Assembly (NCBI GenBank): GCA_047967505.1
Contig: CM106538.1
Direction: 5' to 3' (one strand)
DNA length: 64,000 nucleotides
Source of the DNA: Dipteris shenzhenensis
Taxonomy: Eukaryota > Polypodiophyta > Polypodiopsida > Gleicheniales
Position 1 is the stretch's first letter; each line of letters begins with the position of its first letter. Below are positions 11,600-24,539 of the stretch, piece by piece. Both the position numbers and the translations under genes were made by a program. The notes beneath the pieces were generated by a model. The model was not told the origin of the DNA. It saw only the letters and a program-made list of their open reading frames with translations, and made no database searches.

Positions 11600-13830
11600 A
11601 TTCGTCTAAGTCACAACATGATGGAGAAACCCCCAAGGGGAAGATGTTCTTCAACTTCATCTGGTGTGTCACAAACCTTGAAGGCAACTACTTTAGGAGA
11701 AACTAAAGAGGGGAGCATGGGCTCTAGATGAACATGGAGGAATTGGCTACCAATTTTCTAAATCAACTTAGCTAGCAATGGAAAGAGGGATCATCAAAGA
11801 AAGATCCCAATAACCCCTAATTGTACCCATGGCATGACAATGTATGGTGTGGAATCTGCACCTGGAGTCGTCCCACTAATGAGTGTCCCCATCTTAGAGC
11901 AAGACCTACACTCTATTGTGCTCATTGCATACGTTGTAAAAATCATGACACATTGCAATGCCATTATCCCAAGGTGACTACAAAACCAATGTATTAATGA
12001 AGGCCAAAATTAACCTTGCATGCACCACCCAATTCATCTAGTTAGAAACAATTGGCAATACAAGGAACCATGCCTACCAATCAAGGGTAGTATAGAGCTC
12101 GAAGTATCCCATTACCCCACCAGTATTGGGACCTCAATCACTCTTGTGAATCAAGTGTTGGTAGAAGAGCTTACCAACATGACTGGGAAGACAACAAGCA
12201 TGATCTCAATGGAGATGACTACAAGCCGATCTAGAAAAATGGAACCTATCTCTCAAAAAGTGAGAGACATGAATAACTTGGCAAAGAAACCATCAATTCA
12301 TTGTTACACATGCCAAGTGCCTCTCAGGGATAATGAGTGTCCATTCAAGGGAGTGACTAATCAGCTAGTCACATGCTGTAAGTGTCAAAGACATCATTAT
12401 TTGAAGGATTTCACTTATAAGGAAAACCAAGCTGTGCCAACCAACTACATCTAACACACCTGCACCATTATGCATTGGGTATGGACTTGACTGTCTGGAT
12501 TGTCCAATGCGAAGACCTTTAATGCTTGCCACTGACCCTAAGACCACAAGCCTTAATCTGTTAATCATTGAAAGAGTTCAATTGTCATCCATCTCCTTAA
12601 ATACAACCACAAGATTGTAGGCTAAGGCCTTTACTAGAGAGCTTTGCAAGCATACCAAAAGGGTTAAGGCTAGTGTATCATAGCCTAGAGAGGAAACTAA
12701 ATCTGCACAAGTAAATACCAAGAGTGCTACTAAAATTGGAAAGGGAAATGTTGGGATGGATTTTATGTAGTTGTTTGATAAGGTTCTTACGTAGTTGTCT
12801 AATTGATTGTGGGGGCAAGTGGCTCAAGGTGACCAAGGGGACTGATACGTTCCATGCAAGGCACCATGTAGACACTCAACTCCTCTAAATACTTGCATGT
12901 GCTTAAAAAAGTTGAAGATAAAGGTGCCTCAAGCTCCTAAGACAAGGGATCCAACTAATGGAGTCGATATTCAAAGAGGACCTTGCCATACAATAGCTAA
13001 AAGAGGATGGTGACATGTACTTCTATGATTTTGAAAAGCTAGAGTTAGTTGTCTTTGAACCACCCACAAGGCCTCAAGACATTGCTGGATTGGATTTATT
13101 TCTATCCATGAAGGTTAAGATGACCATTGCGACACTGCTCTGAGGTAATCCCATCCTTTTGGAGGGAACTCTCTAATTGGATGAATGGAAAAATAGCGGC
13201 ACTCGATCCCTTACACCTTGAAGTGGTTGAATGTCCAAATTATTCTTAAGATCTTTTAAAGGTACCAATAAACAAATTGGGCCAATACTTTGAGATCGAT
13301 GACACTAATGCAATGCTACCCATATCCTATGATGACTAAAAAAGTTACGATGATCCTAGATAGAAGAGCAGGTGTTAGCATTATCACCAAACATTTTTGG
13401 GAGAAATGGGAGAAACCCAAACTTGAAATTACTTCCTTGGTAGCCAAATTGGCCGATGGAGCAACGATTCAGCCGATTGGAGTACTCAAGGACATTAAAA
13501 TCAAAACCTCTGGCTTCACATATTGAGTATAGTTTCTTGTGGTTGGACTTCCACAACCAAGCCAATTCTTATGAAATCATATTAGTCATACCATTCCAGT
13601 GTATAGCAGGATTGGTCCATGACTGGCACTCCAACAACATTTATTTACAAAAGGATGAGCAAGTCATGAGGGTAGATCTTCAAACATGGAATGCTCACCC
13701 TATGTGTGGGAATTTGCATATAGGTGAGTTTGACACTACTCAACAGATGACATCAATTGATGTATTCCAAACATGTAATGAGAGTAAAGAGGGTGAGAAT
13801 TGGTACAATCATTGGTATGACAATGAATAG
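11600..13830 (+). pseudogene. Ty3/gypsy-like gag and protease remnant, second copy
   Basis: Homologous to the remnant at 1-1391. Shared blocks are the Cys region (VWCGICTWSRPTNECPHLRA near 11850, with AHCIRC after it) and VNQVLVEELTN near 12150. A second Cys/His block follows (IHCYTC at 12298; CCKCQRHHYLKDF at 12373). At 13338-13530 a protease-like frame reads MILDRRAGVSIITKHFWEKW and LADGATIQPIGVL; the catalytic D-S/T-G triad appears as DRRAG, so the active site is damaged. Stops and shifts are frequent, especially between 12455 and 13260. No RT or integrase was found in this copy. Confidence 0.6.
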
Positions 13831-13907
13831 AACACACTTTTGGATTCTTCTTGTATTCTCAACTCTTGTCATGATGCATCTATTCTCTCCCACCACTCCC
13901 CAACATG

Positions 13908-13919
13908 TGGTATTAGAGC
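13908..13919 (+). other. PBS-like sequence after a probable LTR end
   Basis: TGGTATTAGAGC, one mismatch from the initiator-Met primer site, follows a sequence ending CCCCAACATG. This looks like the LTR/PBS junction of another LTR element on the plus strand. The LTR's outer end and a matching second LTR were not found. Confidence 0.5.
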
Positions 13920-16220
13920 TCTAGGCTCTAGTGACCTCTCTAGCCTCCTAGCTGCAACCTCATCACCTTCTTCTTCACTCACCACCTTCTCTCTAATTTG
14001 CCTCGACTCTACTTGATTTTTTTCTAAGGCTTATTCTCTGTCCTCAATGTGCCATTTTCCCAATCCTTTCAATCATAGACTCCTCTACTATAGACAACCT
14101 TGCAACTCCAAGCATTTCTACAAATTGTCCCACCATAGCCCGTGTTGATAGCTTCTTCACCTGACGACATTTTGCAAATTTTTTCCTTGAGACTCAACCA
14201 TTTGCAAAACCCTCTAAGTCATAGATGGGTGACCTTATCAACTACTTGTTTAATTTTGAGCCCATTTGGTCCAAAGATGGAGGAGAAGTGAGAGAAAAAC
14301 CAATCGACTTTCAAGCTTTTGCCTCGGACAAATCTGCACGACATTGGACTACCAAATATGCTACTTAAAACAAACAAAATGGCAAAATTGGCCTTGCTAA
14401 CCAATGTCATTAACAATTACAAAATAGAGTTGGTGATCAACATAATCTCTTGATTCTTAGATAATCTACTTTGGTTTGATGTACTTGTCATGGTGTTTGT
14501 TTCCTCATCCCAATTTATTGTTTCAATTGACTTTGTTCTACAAGAGTAGATCAACCTTGGCTATATGTTCTTTATCGAAAATGGCCACACTATTGGCAAC
14601 CTAGTGGGTGCCCTCATCCATGGTCTTCCCAAGTGCTTCTAGAGTGTTTATGACATGCATTACTGCAAAAGTTATAGTAAAGAGAAGCCCAACTATTTGC
14701 ACTAGTATATCATTTATGAGTCCTAGAGGTTATGCATTGGTTTGGTCTATAAGCTTGATGTTAAGATCTTTCTTTTGCAAAGGTGAAATTCCCACAATTT
14801 ATAAAAGTTAGGTTAAAGCTCATTGATACTAGCATGTCCATCAAGGACAATGCCCATAGGCTTTGATATTTTAAATTCTAAAGGATTGGTAGTATTGTGG
14901 GCATCTCCTTCCAAATGGCTAGTTACATATAAGGGCCATGGTTGCATCCTCCGCATTGGCTATACGATAGCCCATAGGCTAGGATTGGTTCTCAAGAGGG
15001 GTCCCAATGAGACTCCAATTTGTGTGCTTAAGATGGCAACAAAATAAAAAAATGAAGAATGATCCAAGGACGTGCTACATTCCATTTCCTACTTTGGTGT
15101 GATGGCCATGGATACCATTGTCAAGATTCTATCATTGTCTATTAGAGGTACACTCCTACAAATCTATGGCACACTAATGAGGCTTTCAACTTTTGCATGG
15201 TAGAGGGTTGATTTGAGTAGTAATATTCTTTGCACTGCATGCTAGAGGATTAAATATTTTATGAGATTTCCCACTCCAAATTCTTTGCAAAGGAGTTGAA
15301 AGATACCCTCTTGTATTCTCAGAGGACAATTTGTTACCTGATGCAAACCAAAGCACTTGAAGAAGCTCATGGATTTCAAGTGATTCATCAACATATACAC
15401 AAGACTAGAGCTTCTTCATTCATATAAATGTGAGTCCTAGTGCCATACCTTATGTAGTAAAGCATCATATTTTCTTGGCTTGAGTTTGTAATATCTTATT
15501 GCATGAGGTGCCATTAATCACTCATCATTTGTTGCTATGTAGGAGTAGCCTTGTGAACTTAGCCTCAATTTGGTTGTAGATTATCTATCAACTCATGATT
15601 AAAGTTATCAACTATTTTAACATGTTTTTAACGTAGGAAACTAAGAGCTCTGATAGAACTTTTGTCATTACTCAAGATCGAGGTCAAGACATCATTGTCT
15701 ATCATTTCTAGTAAATCATCCTCAATCCTAATGGGCATTGTACAAGTGTGTGACCTAAATCGTCCTAAATCCTAGTGGACTTTTTTACAACTGGAGACAA
15801 AAGCCAATATACTTTTTTCTTATAAGCAAGACAATCATGAATTGTTCATTTAGGCCCTTAAAGAAAATGAGGGTTTATGATCACTCAATTCCCTATAGAA
15901 TCTTCTTGCTAAGGCCTTTGGTTGTACTACATAGTCCTTTGCCCCCTCCTTTTTTTTTTTGCTTGATGGTGTTGAGGAGGTTTAAGAGGTCGTCTTTTAT
16001 ACTAGTTGGAACCTCAATTAGAAGTTCACTTGAAGTTTGTATCAAGGAGAATTCCACTACAAGTATATTAAGGTTGATTTTGTCATTAGGTTTGAGATCC
16101 ATAAACCATTCCAAGTCTTTATCACTTAGCACATGGAGAAAGCACTTGCGCTATTTACATATTGTTAAGTTGATTTACATAGAAAGTTTGATGACATAGA
16201 AAGTTTGATGAAAGCACTAA
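13920..16220. other. Unassigned internal or intergenic sequence
   Basis: Follows the PBS-like site. Several short frames exist on both strands, but none shows a retroelement motif I recognise. It may be leader and decayed internal sequence of the element whose PBS is at 13908. Confidence 0.3.
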
Positions 16221-16798
16221 GATTAGTGTCCTCTATTCCAAAATACTTGGGTACACCAATTTGATCTCACAATTGCTAGCATGGTGGCATTGTTCTGTTT
16301 GTTGAGGATTTCTTGATCTCCACAACCAATTGCATCACCCATCCTATCATAATTTAGTTGAGGCCATGATGGCTTGTATCCATAATCCTCTTTGTTGTAT
16401 ATGTTATCACCAGCTTGTCCTTGTTCTACCATTCCTCCTCAAAAGATTCTAATTGAGAGACTTCAATTGAAGATGCTAGATAGTTTTCTTATAATCCATA
16501 TAATCTCTTATCGTGAGATAGGATCTTGATGCTACATGGAAAATGTTGTTAAAAGTGCTCACTAAGAGAAGGAATGCTCAAGAAGGAAAGTCTCATGAAA
16601 GAAGAGAGCTTGCTCTATGTAGCAGAAAGAAGATGTAGGAGGCAAGAGAGCCAATCTATACAACTCCTATGTTCAGATTTCACTTCCACACCACACACTT
16701 CAAATGTGTGTTATACAAAGATAAGGATTAGGGTCTTCATCCATAAATTGTTAAGCTTGCATCTCATTGGCTGGCCAACATCCACTCACCCATGAATT

Positions 16799-17540
16799 TT
16801 ATTGCTTACATAGGTCACCAAAGCAATGACACTTTCTTCGTGAAGGGTCTTTCGAAAAACAATGGGCCTCATCATGACCCTTCTTACAAAAATTACATTT
16901 AAATCCATTAAAAGTTTCTTCTTCTTTCCATGACCCATCGATACGGCTTGCCCTTGAGTAGTAGATAAACCCTCTCCTTTCCTTGCCTTGATGCTTCACA
17001 CTGCATCAAGCAAAACATAATGCTTTTTGATTTGGGATTCGGGAGAAGCTTTAAGGTTGTGATGAGGTTCTTATAAGGTTCGGGCATGCTCTTCAAGAGT
17101 ATTACAATAACATCCTCCTCTTCCACCTTAGCATTAATGGTGGCCAATTGTGTTGTGATACTATGGAGATCACTAAGAAAATCATCAAATTTTCATTGAA
17201 AAAAAAGCATAAACCAAACAATTTGACTTTGACTACAATATGGGAGTGCTTGCCACTTGCTCCATAGAGCTGATCTAACTCATTCCATGTTGTTTTTTAC
17301 AACATAGCTCCTGCCACACCAAATGCATGAGTTTGGAGGTGGAAGCTTAAGAGCAATCACGGCCTATGATTTCTCTCCAATGTCCTCTTTGCCAGTAGTG
17401 ATGTCAATCTACTTTGTGCCCTTAACATAGGGCCACAAAACTTTGTACATCAAGAGATACTTGACTTGGGTCTGCCATGTATCGAAACCTTCACCATCAA
17501 ACGGTTTCATATGTCCAAAGGAAATTTCCTTTGTCGGCAT
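16799..17540 (-). pseudogene. copia-type gag fragment
   Basis: Minus-strand start at 17540 (MPTKEISFGHMKPFDGEGFD, followed by TWQTQVKYLLMYKVLWPYVKG), typical of the N-terminus of copia gag. Stops follow near 17420 and 17380. The UBN2 core continues at about 17150-16990 (EEEDVIVILLKSMPEPYKNL), and a zinc knuckle CNFCKKGHDEAHC lies near 16880. The pieces are in different frames, so at least one indel separates them. No LTR was matched. Confidence 0.7.
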
Positions 17541-17819
17541 ATTTCTTGCTTTCTCACAAGTACTTCAATGAAGAGAGCATGCAAGAATTAAAAAAAGACT
17601 TAATAACCAACAAATGTCACCACAATCAGCCCTTTAATTGCCTTAAAATATTGAAGAAAAGGTTCAGTCAACTACAAAGTTGACTTGCATTAAGAACCTT
17701 AGAGAAGAGTAGATAATGGTTGTAGATTACTACCATGTGTCAAAATAATGAAAGAAATTGGCCAAAAAACAAGACACTACAGATTGTTGACACCCTGAGA
17801 TTGTCACAAGGTTCACAGA

Positions 17820-18320
17820 AGGAAAAGGTCATGATAATTGTTGGGATATTTGTGATCAAGGGCTTGCTCTAAGGTACATGTGTGCATCTAGTAGCAGCCA
17901 CATGTTTGTGTGTGTGTATGTAGTGAATCACACTTAGTATACTAAAGTACAATTAGTTTTATCTCAGACCATGACATGGGTGATGATGCAGTAGAAGGCA
18001 CCCTCTCTAAGAGGTGCCAATGATTTAGGAAGTCCCTATGATATAGGGCTAATTTCCCTTTATGTCGGAGAGGTGCCTATGATCTAGGACACCCTCTCTC
18101 CCACTCTATAAATCACTACTAAAACCCGAATTCTCTACAATTGGATGCATGTACTTGCAACCATTGACAAACTAGAGAAAAAGAGAACACAGATTGCTAC
18201 ACCAAGTTAGAAGGTGGAGGACGTGATTGCACCACTCAATATGATCAATATACTTAAGGCTTATGAGGCTAGGAGAGCTAAACCAATACCCACAAAAATG
18301 TTGATTGGAGTTCTTACAAT
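17820..18320. other. LTR-like or intergenic segment
   Basis: Contains TGTTGGGATATTTG near 17842, which resembles an LTR start, and a TATA-like CTATAAATCACT near 18112 followed by short polyprotein-free sequence. No second copy is present in the window, so a solo LTR cannot be shown. Confidence 0.25.
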
Positions 18321-18429
18321 GTTAGAACTTGCTACGCTTTGAACAAAATCCAGTGAGGATTACTTGCATAATTTCTTTAGACTTCATAGTCTCTCTTATG
18401 GTTAGAAGTTGTGTATTGATGTCTTTTGA

Positions 18430-18800
18430 CTCTCAGTACATAGGCATGTCTTGATTCATTCCTATGTCAGAAGCTTGGATTGATTTGATTTCTCAGTGTC
18501 AAAATCCTAGAAGTATTCTTTGATTTATACAAATTTGCAGACATATCCCATGTTTCCTTTGATGTTTTCACTTTATTCCAAGCATAACATCTTGTACATT
18601 TTTCTTTATCAAGTGATAGGCATATTGTACTTATCACATTTGTATTGTGCTTGTGTTGATGGATCACCAATTGTTCTTGTGCAATAGCTTGTGTCAATGT
18701 ATTGTTTTGGGTAATGCATCATCAACATAATACCATCCATCATCTAAGACAAGAATGGTTTCCATTCTATATTCTAAGTGCCAAAATTTGAGTTGTCTAG
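18430..18800 (-). pseudogene. Second copia-type gag fragment
   Basis: The minus strand reads FWHLEYRMETILVLDDGWYY near 18790-18730, then in another frame TSKETWDMSANLYKSKNTSR and ILTLRNQI (18560-18480). These fit the N-terminal and UBN2 parts of copia gag. It is too broken to define a start. Confidence 0.5.
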
Positions 18801-18804
18801 CTTT

Positions 18805-20255
18805 GTTGAAATCTCAAGATTGATGTTTCTTGTAGGTGACATAATTTGGGTGTCAAATGACCTAGATATAAATTAAAGAGGTAAAAAAGTGGGGTTTTTA
18901 AGAATGCTATCCAAAATGATACAAAATCCTCATAATTTTCTTGATAATATCAATTTTGACTTGTAAAAGTTGTCGGTGAAGATAGAACAAAATTTTGGTC
19001 AAAATTGATCAAGTTGTGGCCAAAAATGCCAAAAATAGTGTTATAAATTGGTGATAAAGTATGCCACAACGACGATCAAAAAAAGAGGTCAGAAATGATA
19101 AAAAATAATGCAAAAAGATACTGCTTTTGGTTTGTAAAACCTTGGTTGAAACAAGGTCCAAATTAGATAGATATTGACCAAGATATAGTGTAATAAATAT
19201 AGGTAACAAGCTCTCAAACTAGTCTTAATTGAGGCACCCAATTCAAGTTACAAAAACTAACTATCCCAACCAATTTGTGAGATTTGGCTTTTGTGGAGTT
19301 GGTTCTTCAGACTAACCTAGAGGCTTAAACTAGCTACATCATTTGAATTCAAAAATGAAGGCAAAGTGCAACATGCATGAAAATGATGCTAGTGGTGGGG
19401 TGTGCTTATGAAGCATTGGGTTGATGTGGCAGATGTGTGCATATGCTGCAAACATAAGTATACTAATGGTATAAGGATGCTTAGGTGGCAAAAGGATGAG
19501 GTGAATTGTGTGCCATGTGGCTTGTTGAGGTGGCCTATTGATGGATGATGTACTTCCACATGTCTTGTTGATGTGGATAGGTGAAGTGATTGCTCCTGAT
19601 GAAGTAATTTGTCACAAGTACCTTATCTCCAAGTTTAACTACTATGTGTCAATCTCATTGTCACTTCATTTGCCCACAGGGCTTTATTCATGGTTGTTGT
19701 ATTGTGGCTAAGGAAGCTATATAGGAGCTGTTATGATGCCTTTTCCTCTACATTTCTTAGCTGAATTCTTACATTGCACCTATCTTTGTCGAGTCATTGA
19801 AGTTGCTTGGCTTGCATTGTAGTTGTACCAGTCACGTTTCTTGATTGCTTTTGTTTTGTCAAGTCACTACTATAGGTTGTCTATTACATCAATACATCAA
19901 GCCTATAGGTCACACTGCTTAGTAGATTAGGAGTTGCTTGTGTTGCACATTTGTTATTTTCTTTGTTGGCAATATTGCAAGCATCGTTGCTTGTCTACTT
20001 ATCCTTTGTTGCATGCATGTGTTGTCTGTCATTCTAGTATTGTAATTGCTCGTCTACATGGTTCGTATGTTGTGGGCTTGTATTGTGTATCAATGAGGTG
20101 TTGTAGCATTATTTTCAGCGTCCTTACTTATCACAAGTATGCTTGTCTAAGATAAGGTCTAGCTTATCTACTACTAGTAGCAGAGGTCACTTTGTGTGTG
20201 TTATAGTAATCTATCAGCAGCAATGATGTGCCTGTGCTACTAGCATTAATTATTG
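18805..20255. other. Intergenic sequence, no gene seen
   Basis: AT-rich with short frames only. A run of short TTG- and TGT-rich words at 19930-20155 produces a Cys-rich frame of about 73 codons without domain features, which I treat as chance. Confidence 0.4.
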
Positions 20256-20257
20256 TT

Positions 20258-21120
20258 AACTCTAGGTCAACTTGGACTCAAGTAGCATAGAATGTGTGTG
20301 TGGAGTAGCCGCAGTAAAGCTCCACTTGTACTTACATAAGGCCAGGAATAATGTCTCTTAGGAATCTAACATGCATGTTCTAGATGCAGTTTATACATGC
20401 ATGTTTTAGATGCAATTTCTACATGCATGGTCTACATGCAATTTCTACATGTAAGTTCTACATATGATTCCTACACGCATGTTCCACATGCAATTTCTAC
20501 ATGTAAGTTCTACATATGATTCCTACATGCATGTTCCACATGTAAGTTCTACATACGATTCCTACACATAAGTTGTACATGTAATTTCTACATATAAGTT
20601 CTACATACAATTCCTACATGCATGTTCTAGATGTAATTCCTACATGTATGTTAACTCTGGGTGAACATGGACTCAAGTAGCACAAAAGTTCTAAATGTAA
20701 GTTCTACATACAATTCCTACATGCATGTTCTAGATGCAATTCCTACATTTATGATAAATATAGGTCAACATGGACTCTAGTACCACAGAATGTGTGTGTA
20801 GTAGTGGCAAAGCTCTACTTGTACTTACATAAGGCCAGTAATAATCTCTATTAGGAATCCAACATGCATGTAATAGATGTAATTCCTACATGCATGTTCT
20901 ACATGAAAGTTTTACATACAATTCCTACATGCATGGTCTAGATGTGATTCCTACATGCATGCTCTACATGCAAGTTCTACATGCAAGTTCTGCATGCATG
21001 ATCTACATGCAAGTTCTACATGCAACTTCTACGTGCAAGTTCTACATGCAACTTCTACGTGTGCATCCTACATGCAACTTCTACATGTGCATCCTACATG
21101 CAACTTCTACATGTAGAGAG
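20258..21120. repeat. Degenerate minisatellite (about 13-bp unit) inside a larger duplication
   Basis: From 20370 to 20760 and from 20870 to 21115 the sequence is built of variants of TTCTACATGCAAG, with spacing near 13 bp and ATGCAT/CATG cores. A longer non-repetitive block (AGGTCAAC-TGGACTC, then TACTTACATAAGGCCAG, then CATGCATG) starts at about 20258 and recurs at about 20753, with a partial third copy near 20649. The array therefore has an outer period of about 495 bp. Confidence 0.85.
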
Positions 21121-24060
21121 AAAAGAGAGTCCTAAAATTCCTGCATGCAAAGAGAGAAGCTTTCCAATGTGTATAAATATCTCATGATGGCATGAAGCCC
21201 ACACTCTTTGGGGCATTGTATTTTGGTGTCTCCAAGTGTCCATGATCCCTTGCACTCTCACATCCAAAAGCATGTCCTAACCTTACAAATCCTCCTCTCC
21301 CTCTCCTCCTCCCTTCTCATCTCTCTCCTTGCTCTTACACCTTCTTTCTCTCCCACTCTGATGCTCCCCTAAACCCTTGCCCTCTTAGAGTAGTTCCTCA
21401 AGCCTTAACCTCCAAGGTTTATGAGGGTGATGAGTTCTCCACCATGCTATCTATTCTAAACCATGGATTCCCCTTCTAACCTTGATCCATTTTCTAACCT
21501 TGAATCTCCTTCTAAACCTTGGATCCCCCTTCTAACCTTGTACCTCCATCTGAACTTTGAAACCCTTCTAAACCCTGGAACCTCCTTTTGAACCCTGAAA
21601 CTCCTTTTATACAAGCATGTGCGATGTTTGCTTCCCACACTTGAGCCTACGTCTCTCATTGGAATATGATCTGAGATCCTAAGCCACACATATGCTACAA
21701 CAACGACGATACCGATATATTTGTGGGTGACAAAACGTCTCAGAACCTTGCACACCTTGCACATCCTCCTACGAATGCCATGGGATAGTGGCAACAGTTG
21801 CATTTGGCTCTTTATTTCTTATTTTGCAGGTGTAGCAGTATGCATCTGATGTAGATAGTTATTCCTAGTATATTAAGTGATGTGTTGCTTCCATTTTGCA
21901 TGTAGTTATTGTGCTAAGCTTGCTAGTTATGTAAGAGGTAGCATAGCATAGAATACTCTAGCAATTATAGCAGTAGCAACATAGATTTTGAAAAATGAAC
22001 CTACAAGCTACATGACCTAGAAAATATAAAATTTTATTATTCTTGAAGATATAGTATTTCGTTTATGAATCAAGAAATCTCATTGAAGATATGGTATTCA
22101 ATTTAAGAATTAAGAAATCTCATTGATGCAACATACCACAACAAATTTTATTATTCCTGAAGATATAGTATTCAGTTTATGAATCAAGAAATCTCATTAA
22201 TGCAACATACCACAACACGACACCTAAAGATCTCAACCTATAACACAAGTATAGGAATAATAAATTTGAGAAAAGGAAGAACCAAGAGGATGAACAAGAG
22301 AAAAATTACCCCTCAAATATTGACATATATTTAGAAATGTAAGCCAATTAAGGTGGAAATTTTCTTTAGGATATCAATATTAGGCCTCTACCCCCTTAAA
22401 GGGAAAATGGTGAAATAGAGGGGATCAAGGCCCTCATGTTGTCATTGTGTGAGACATTTAATTTTGAGGACTAATCGTACCATTTATAGTGGTTTAATAT
22501 AATAACCTTATTGTATAAGAATGAAGAGGATCCTTCTCTATCCCCTAGCAAACAAACCTTTGGGGAATAAGGGTCTATGTATATTGCACATGGTTGTAGC
22601 ACATCATTCATCTAGACCCCTAGAGTCATAAAGCAGGTCACCAAATGCTTGTAAAGGTCCATCCACTTATGTAAGAGGTGTTGTGTAGGATGTGTGAATA
22701 TAAGTTGACTTGTGGCAGTGTATCTTGTGGTCTTATGGGTCAAGAAATCTACCTCCAAGCAAGTGATTTATTTCAAATCATTTGCATTATGCTTGAAATT
22801 TGATTTTCCATATTCACAATAAAGTTGTTGACCTTAATATTGCACAAGTGGACCATGAGAAGAAAATTTATGCCCATGTATATGAACAAAGGTACACAAA
22901 ACACCATTTTAGATTATTCTTATTTCAAGTGCCTTTTATGTATACCATATTGATATCACACGTTTTATTACTTTGATTTTATGACCAAAGCTTCAAGTGC
23001 AAGTATATAATGTTTCATTTAAATGCTCATTATTGGCTTTATTCATTAATAGGTAAGCCTCAATCTTTAAAGCATTCATTTGCTTCACTAGTGGAAATGC
23101 TAATTTCTCTTATATGCATTCCTATTTACTCAACCATTAATTGAGAGAAGGTATGATAATTCACATCAATTGTATACTATATCTTTTTTCATTTTGGAAC
23201 CCGTGACTTGTATATTAAGAAGCATCATGTCAAATTGTTGTGCTCACATTTGATATAGATGAGGTAGAATGATTTTTAATTATGATCTCCCCATCTCCTC
23301 CTCTCACACATGCATTAGAGTGTGGTTTTACAATGAGGAGATAAAAGGGTTTTAATTATGATCCTTTCCATATCCTCAGGAGATTAGAGTGTTGTTGTAC
23401 AATGATGAGGATCAGTTTTCTACCTTGTAACTAGTAAACTAAACAAAGCTATGTTTAAGATTTTTTCCATAAAAGAGTTTTGAATTTGAGAGAGATATTA
23501 TAATCTACTTTGAATTTTATAAGCATCATGAGTTTAAGGGTTTTATGGAAGAAGCATTCCTTGGGGACTTTCTTTGAGATGCACTTCCAAAGACATGGAG
23601 TTGATAGCTTAAATCTCCCTCTATAGCTTGGATCCACTTGTATTGCTCACCAATATTATTAGACTCCCATGACAAAAATTTCTCCACCTCCTCTTGATAG
23701 GATTTTGCCTCATTCAACCACTACAAAAGTCTTCCACTTCACCCATGTTTATCATCCCTCCCCAACTTTTTGTACAAAATATTTTGACCTTGTACTTTTT
23801 CTACAAGTTATTTAGCGATTGGTTCTCTTTTATTTTAAAGGATATACTACCAAAGCTTTATGTCTTGCACCTTTGTTGTGTTGCATATTATGGCTATTAA
23901 GAATTGCATGGTATCTAGATGATCTAGGGGTTCAAGTCTTTATGAATGCAAGGTGCTTCATGGAAAATATAGAACATTAGGGCTTGGGATTAATAGAAAT
24001 AGGTTTGTATGCTGGGATTTATCCAAAATGAGGCACCACGCCAGATAGCTTGTCTATGCA
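21121..24060. other. AT-rich intergenic DNA with local duplications
   Basis: No gene recognised. At 22030-22210 a segment with GAAGATATAGTATT and ATCAAGAAATCTCATT occurs three times. At 23270-23400 a segment of about 75 bp with TTTTAATTATGATC and GATTAGAGTG occurs twice. A 21420-21600 stretch repeats variants of CCTTCTAACCTTGGATCC. Confidence 0.5.
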
Positions 24061-24079
24061 AAATGTCATGGCCATGCAT

Positions 24080-24420
24080 ATGTACATGATGTTTGTGTGT
24101 GCATGTGTGTGTGTGTGCATGTGCATGCATGTGTGCATGTGCATGCATGTGTGCATGTGCGTGTGCTTGTGTGCATGTGTGTGCACGTGCATGCACTGTG
24201 TGTGTGTGTGTGTGTGTGCGTGCATGCATGCATGCGTGTGTGTGCATGCACGTGTGAATGTGTGTGGCTTCTTGCATGCGTGCGCATGCACAATCTATGT
24301 GTGTGTGTGTGTGTGCGCGTGCACATGCATGCACGCACGTGTGTGTGGGTTTGTGTGTGAGTGCGTGCACGTGCACGCGCATGCACTATGTGTCCATGCG
24401 CCCGCACACACGCACATGCT
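24080..24420. repeat. Compound TG/GCATG microsatellite
   Basis: About 340 bp of (TG)n interspersed with GTGCATGCATG words, so it alternates purine and pyrimidine almost throughout. It is open in several frames on both strands, which gives artefactual His/Thr/Cys-rich translations. Confidence 0.95.
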
Positions 24421-24454
24421 TTTACAAAAAGTAAGTGTGTCTGTGTGTGCATGT

Positions 24455-24456
<2 letters not shown>

Positions 24457-24533
<77 letters not shown>
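24457..24533. repeat. (AG)n microsatellite, about 38 units
   Basis: An uninterrupted AG dinucleotide run directly 3' of the TG-rich tract. Confidence 0.98.
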
Positions 24534-24537
<4 letters not shown>

Positions 24538-24539
24538 GT

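Noticed and set aside
15837-16199. Overlapping frames on both strands near 15.9-16.2 kb as a gene
   Set aside because: Neither strand shows a domain, and the surrounding sequence is probably decayed retroelement.
19934-20155. Cys-rich 73-codon frame as a small secreted peptide gene
   Set aside because: It lacks regular Cys spacing and a clear cleavage site, and its composition follows the local TGT/TTG bias.
20370-21115. CRISPR array
   Set aside because: The repeats are degenerate, contiguous and without unique spacers, in a plant genome; it is a minisatellite.
23905-23960. Box B-like GGTTCAAGTC as a second SINE or tRNA
   Set aside because: No box A or stem structure at the proper distance.
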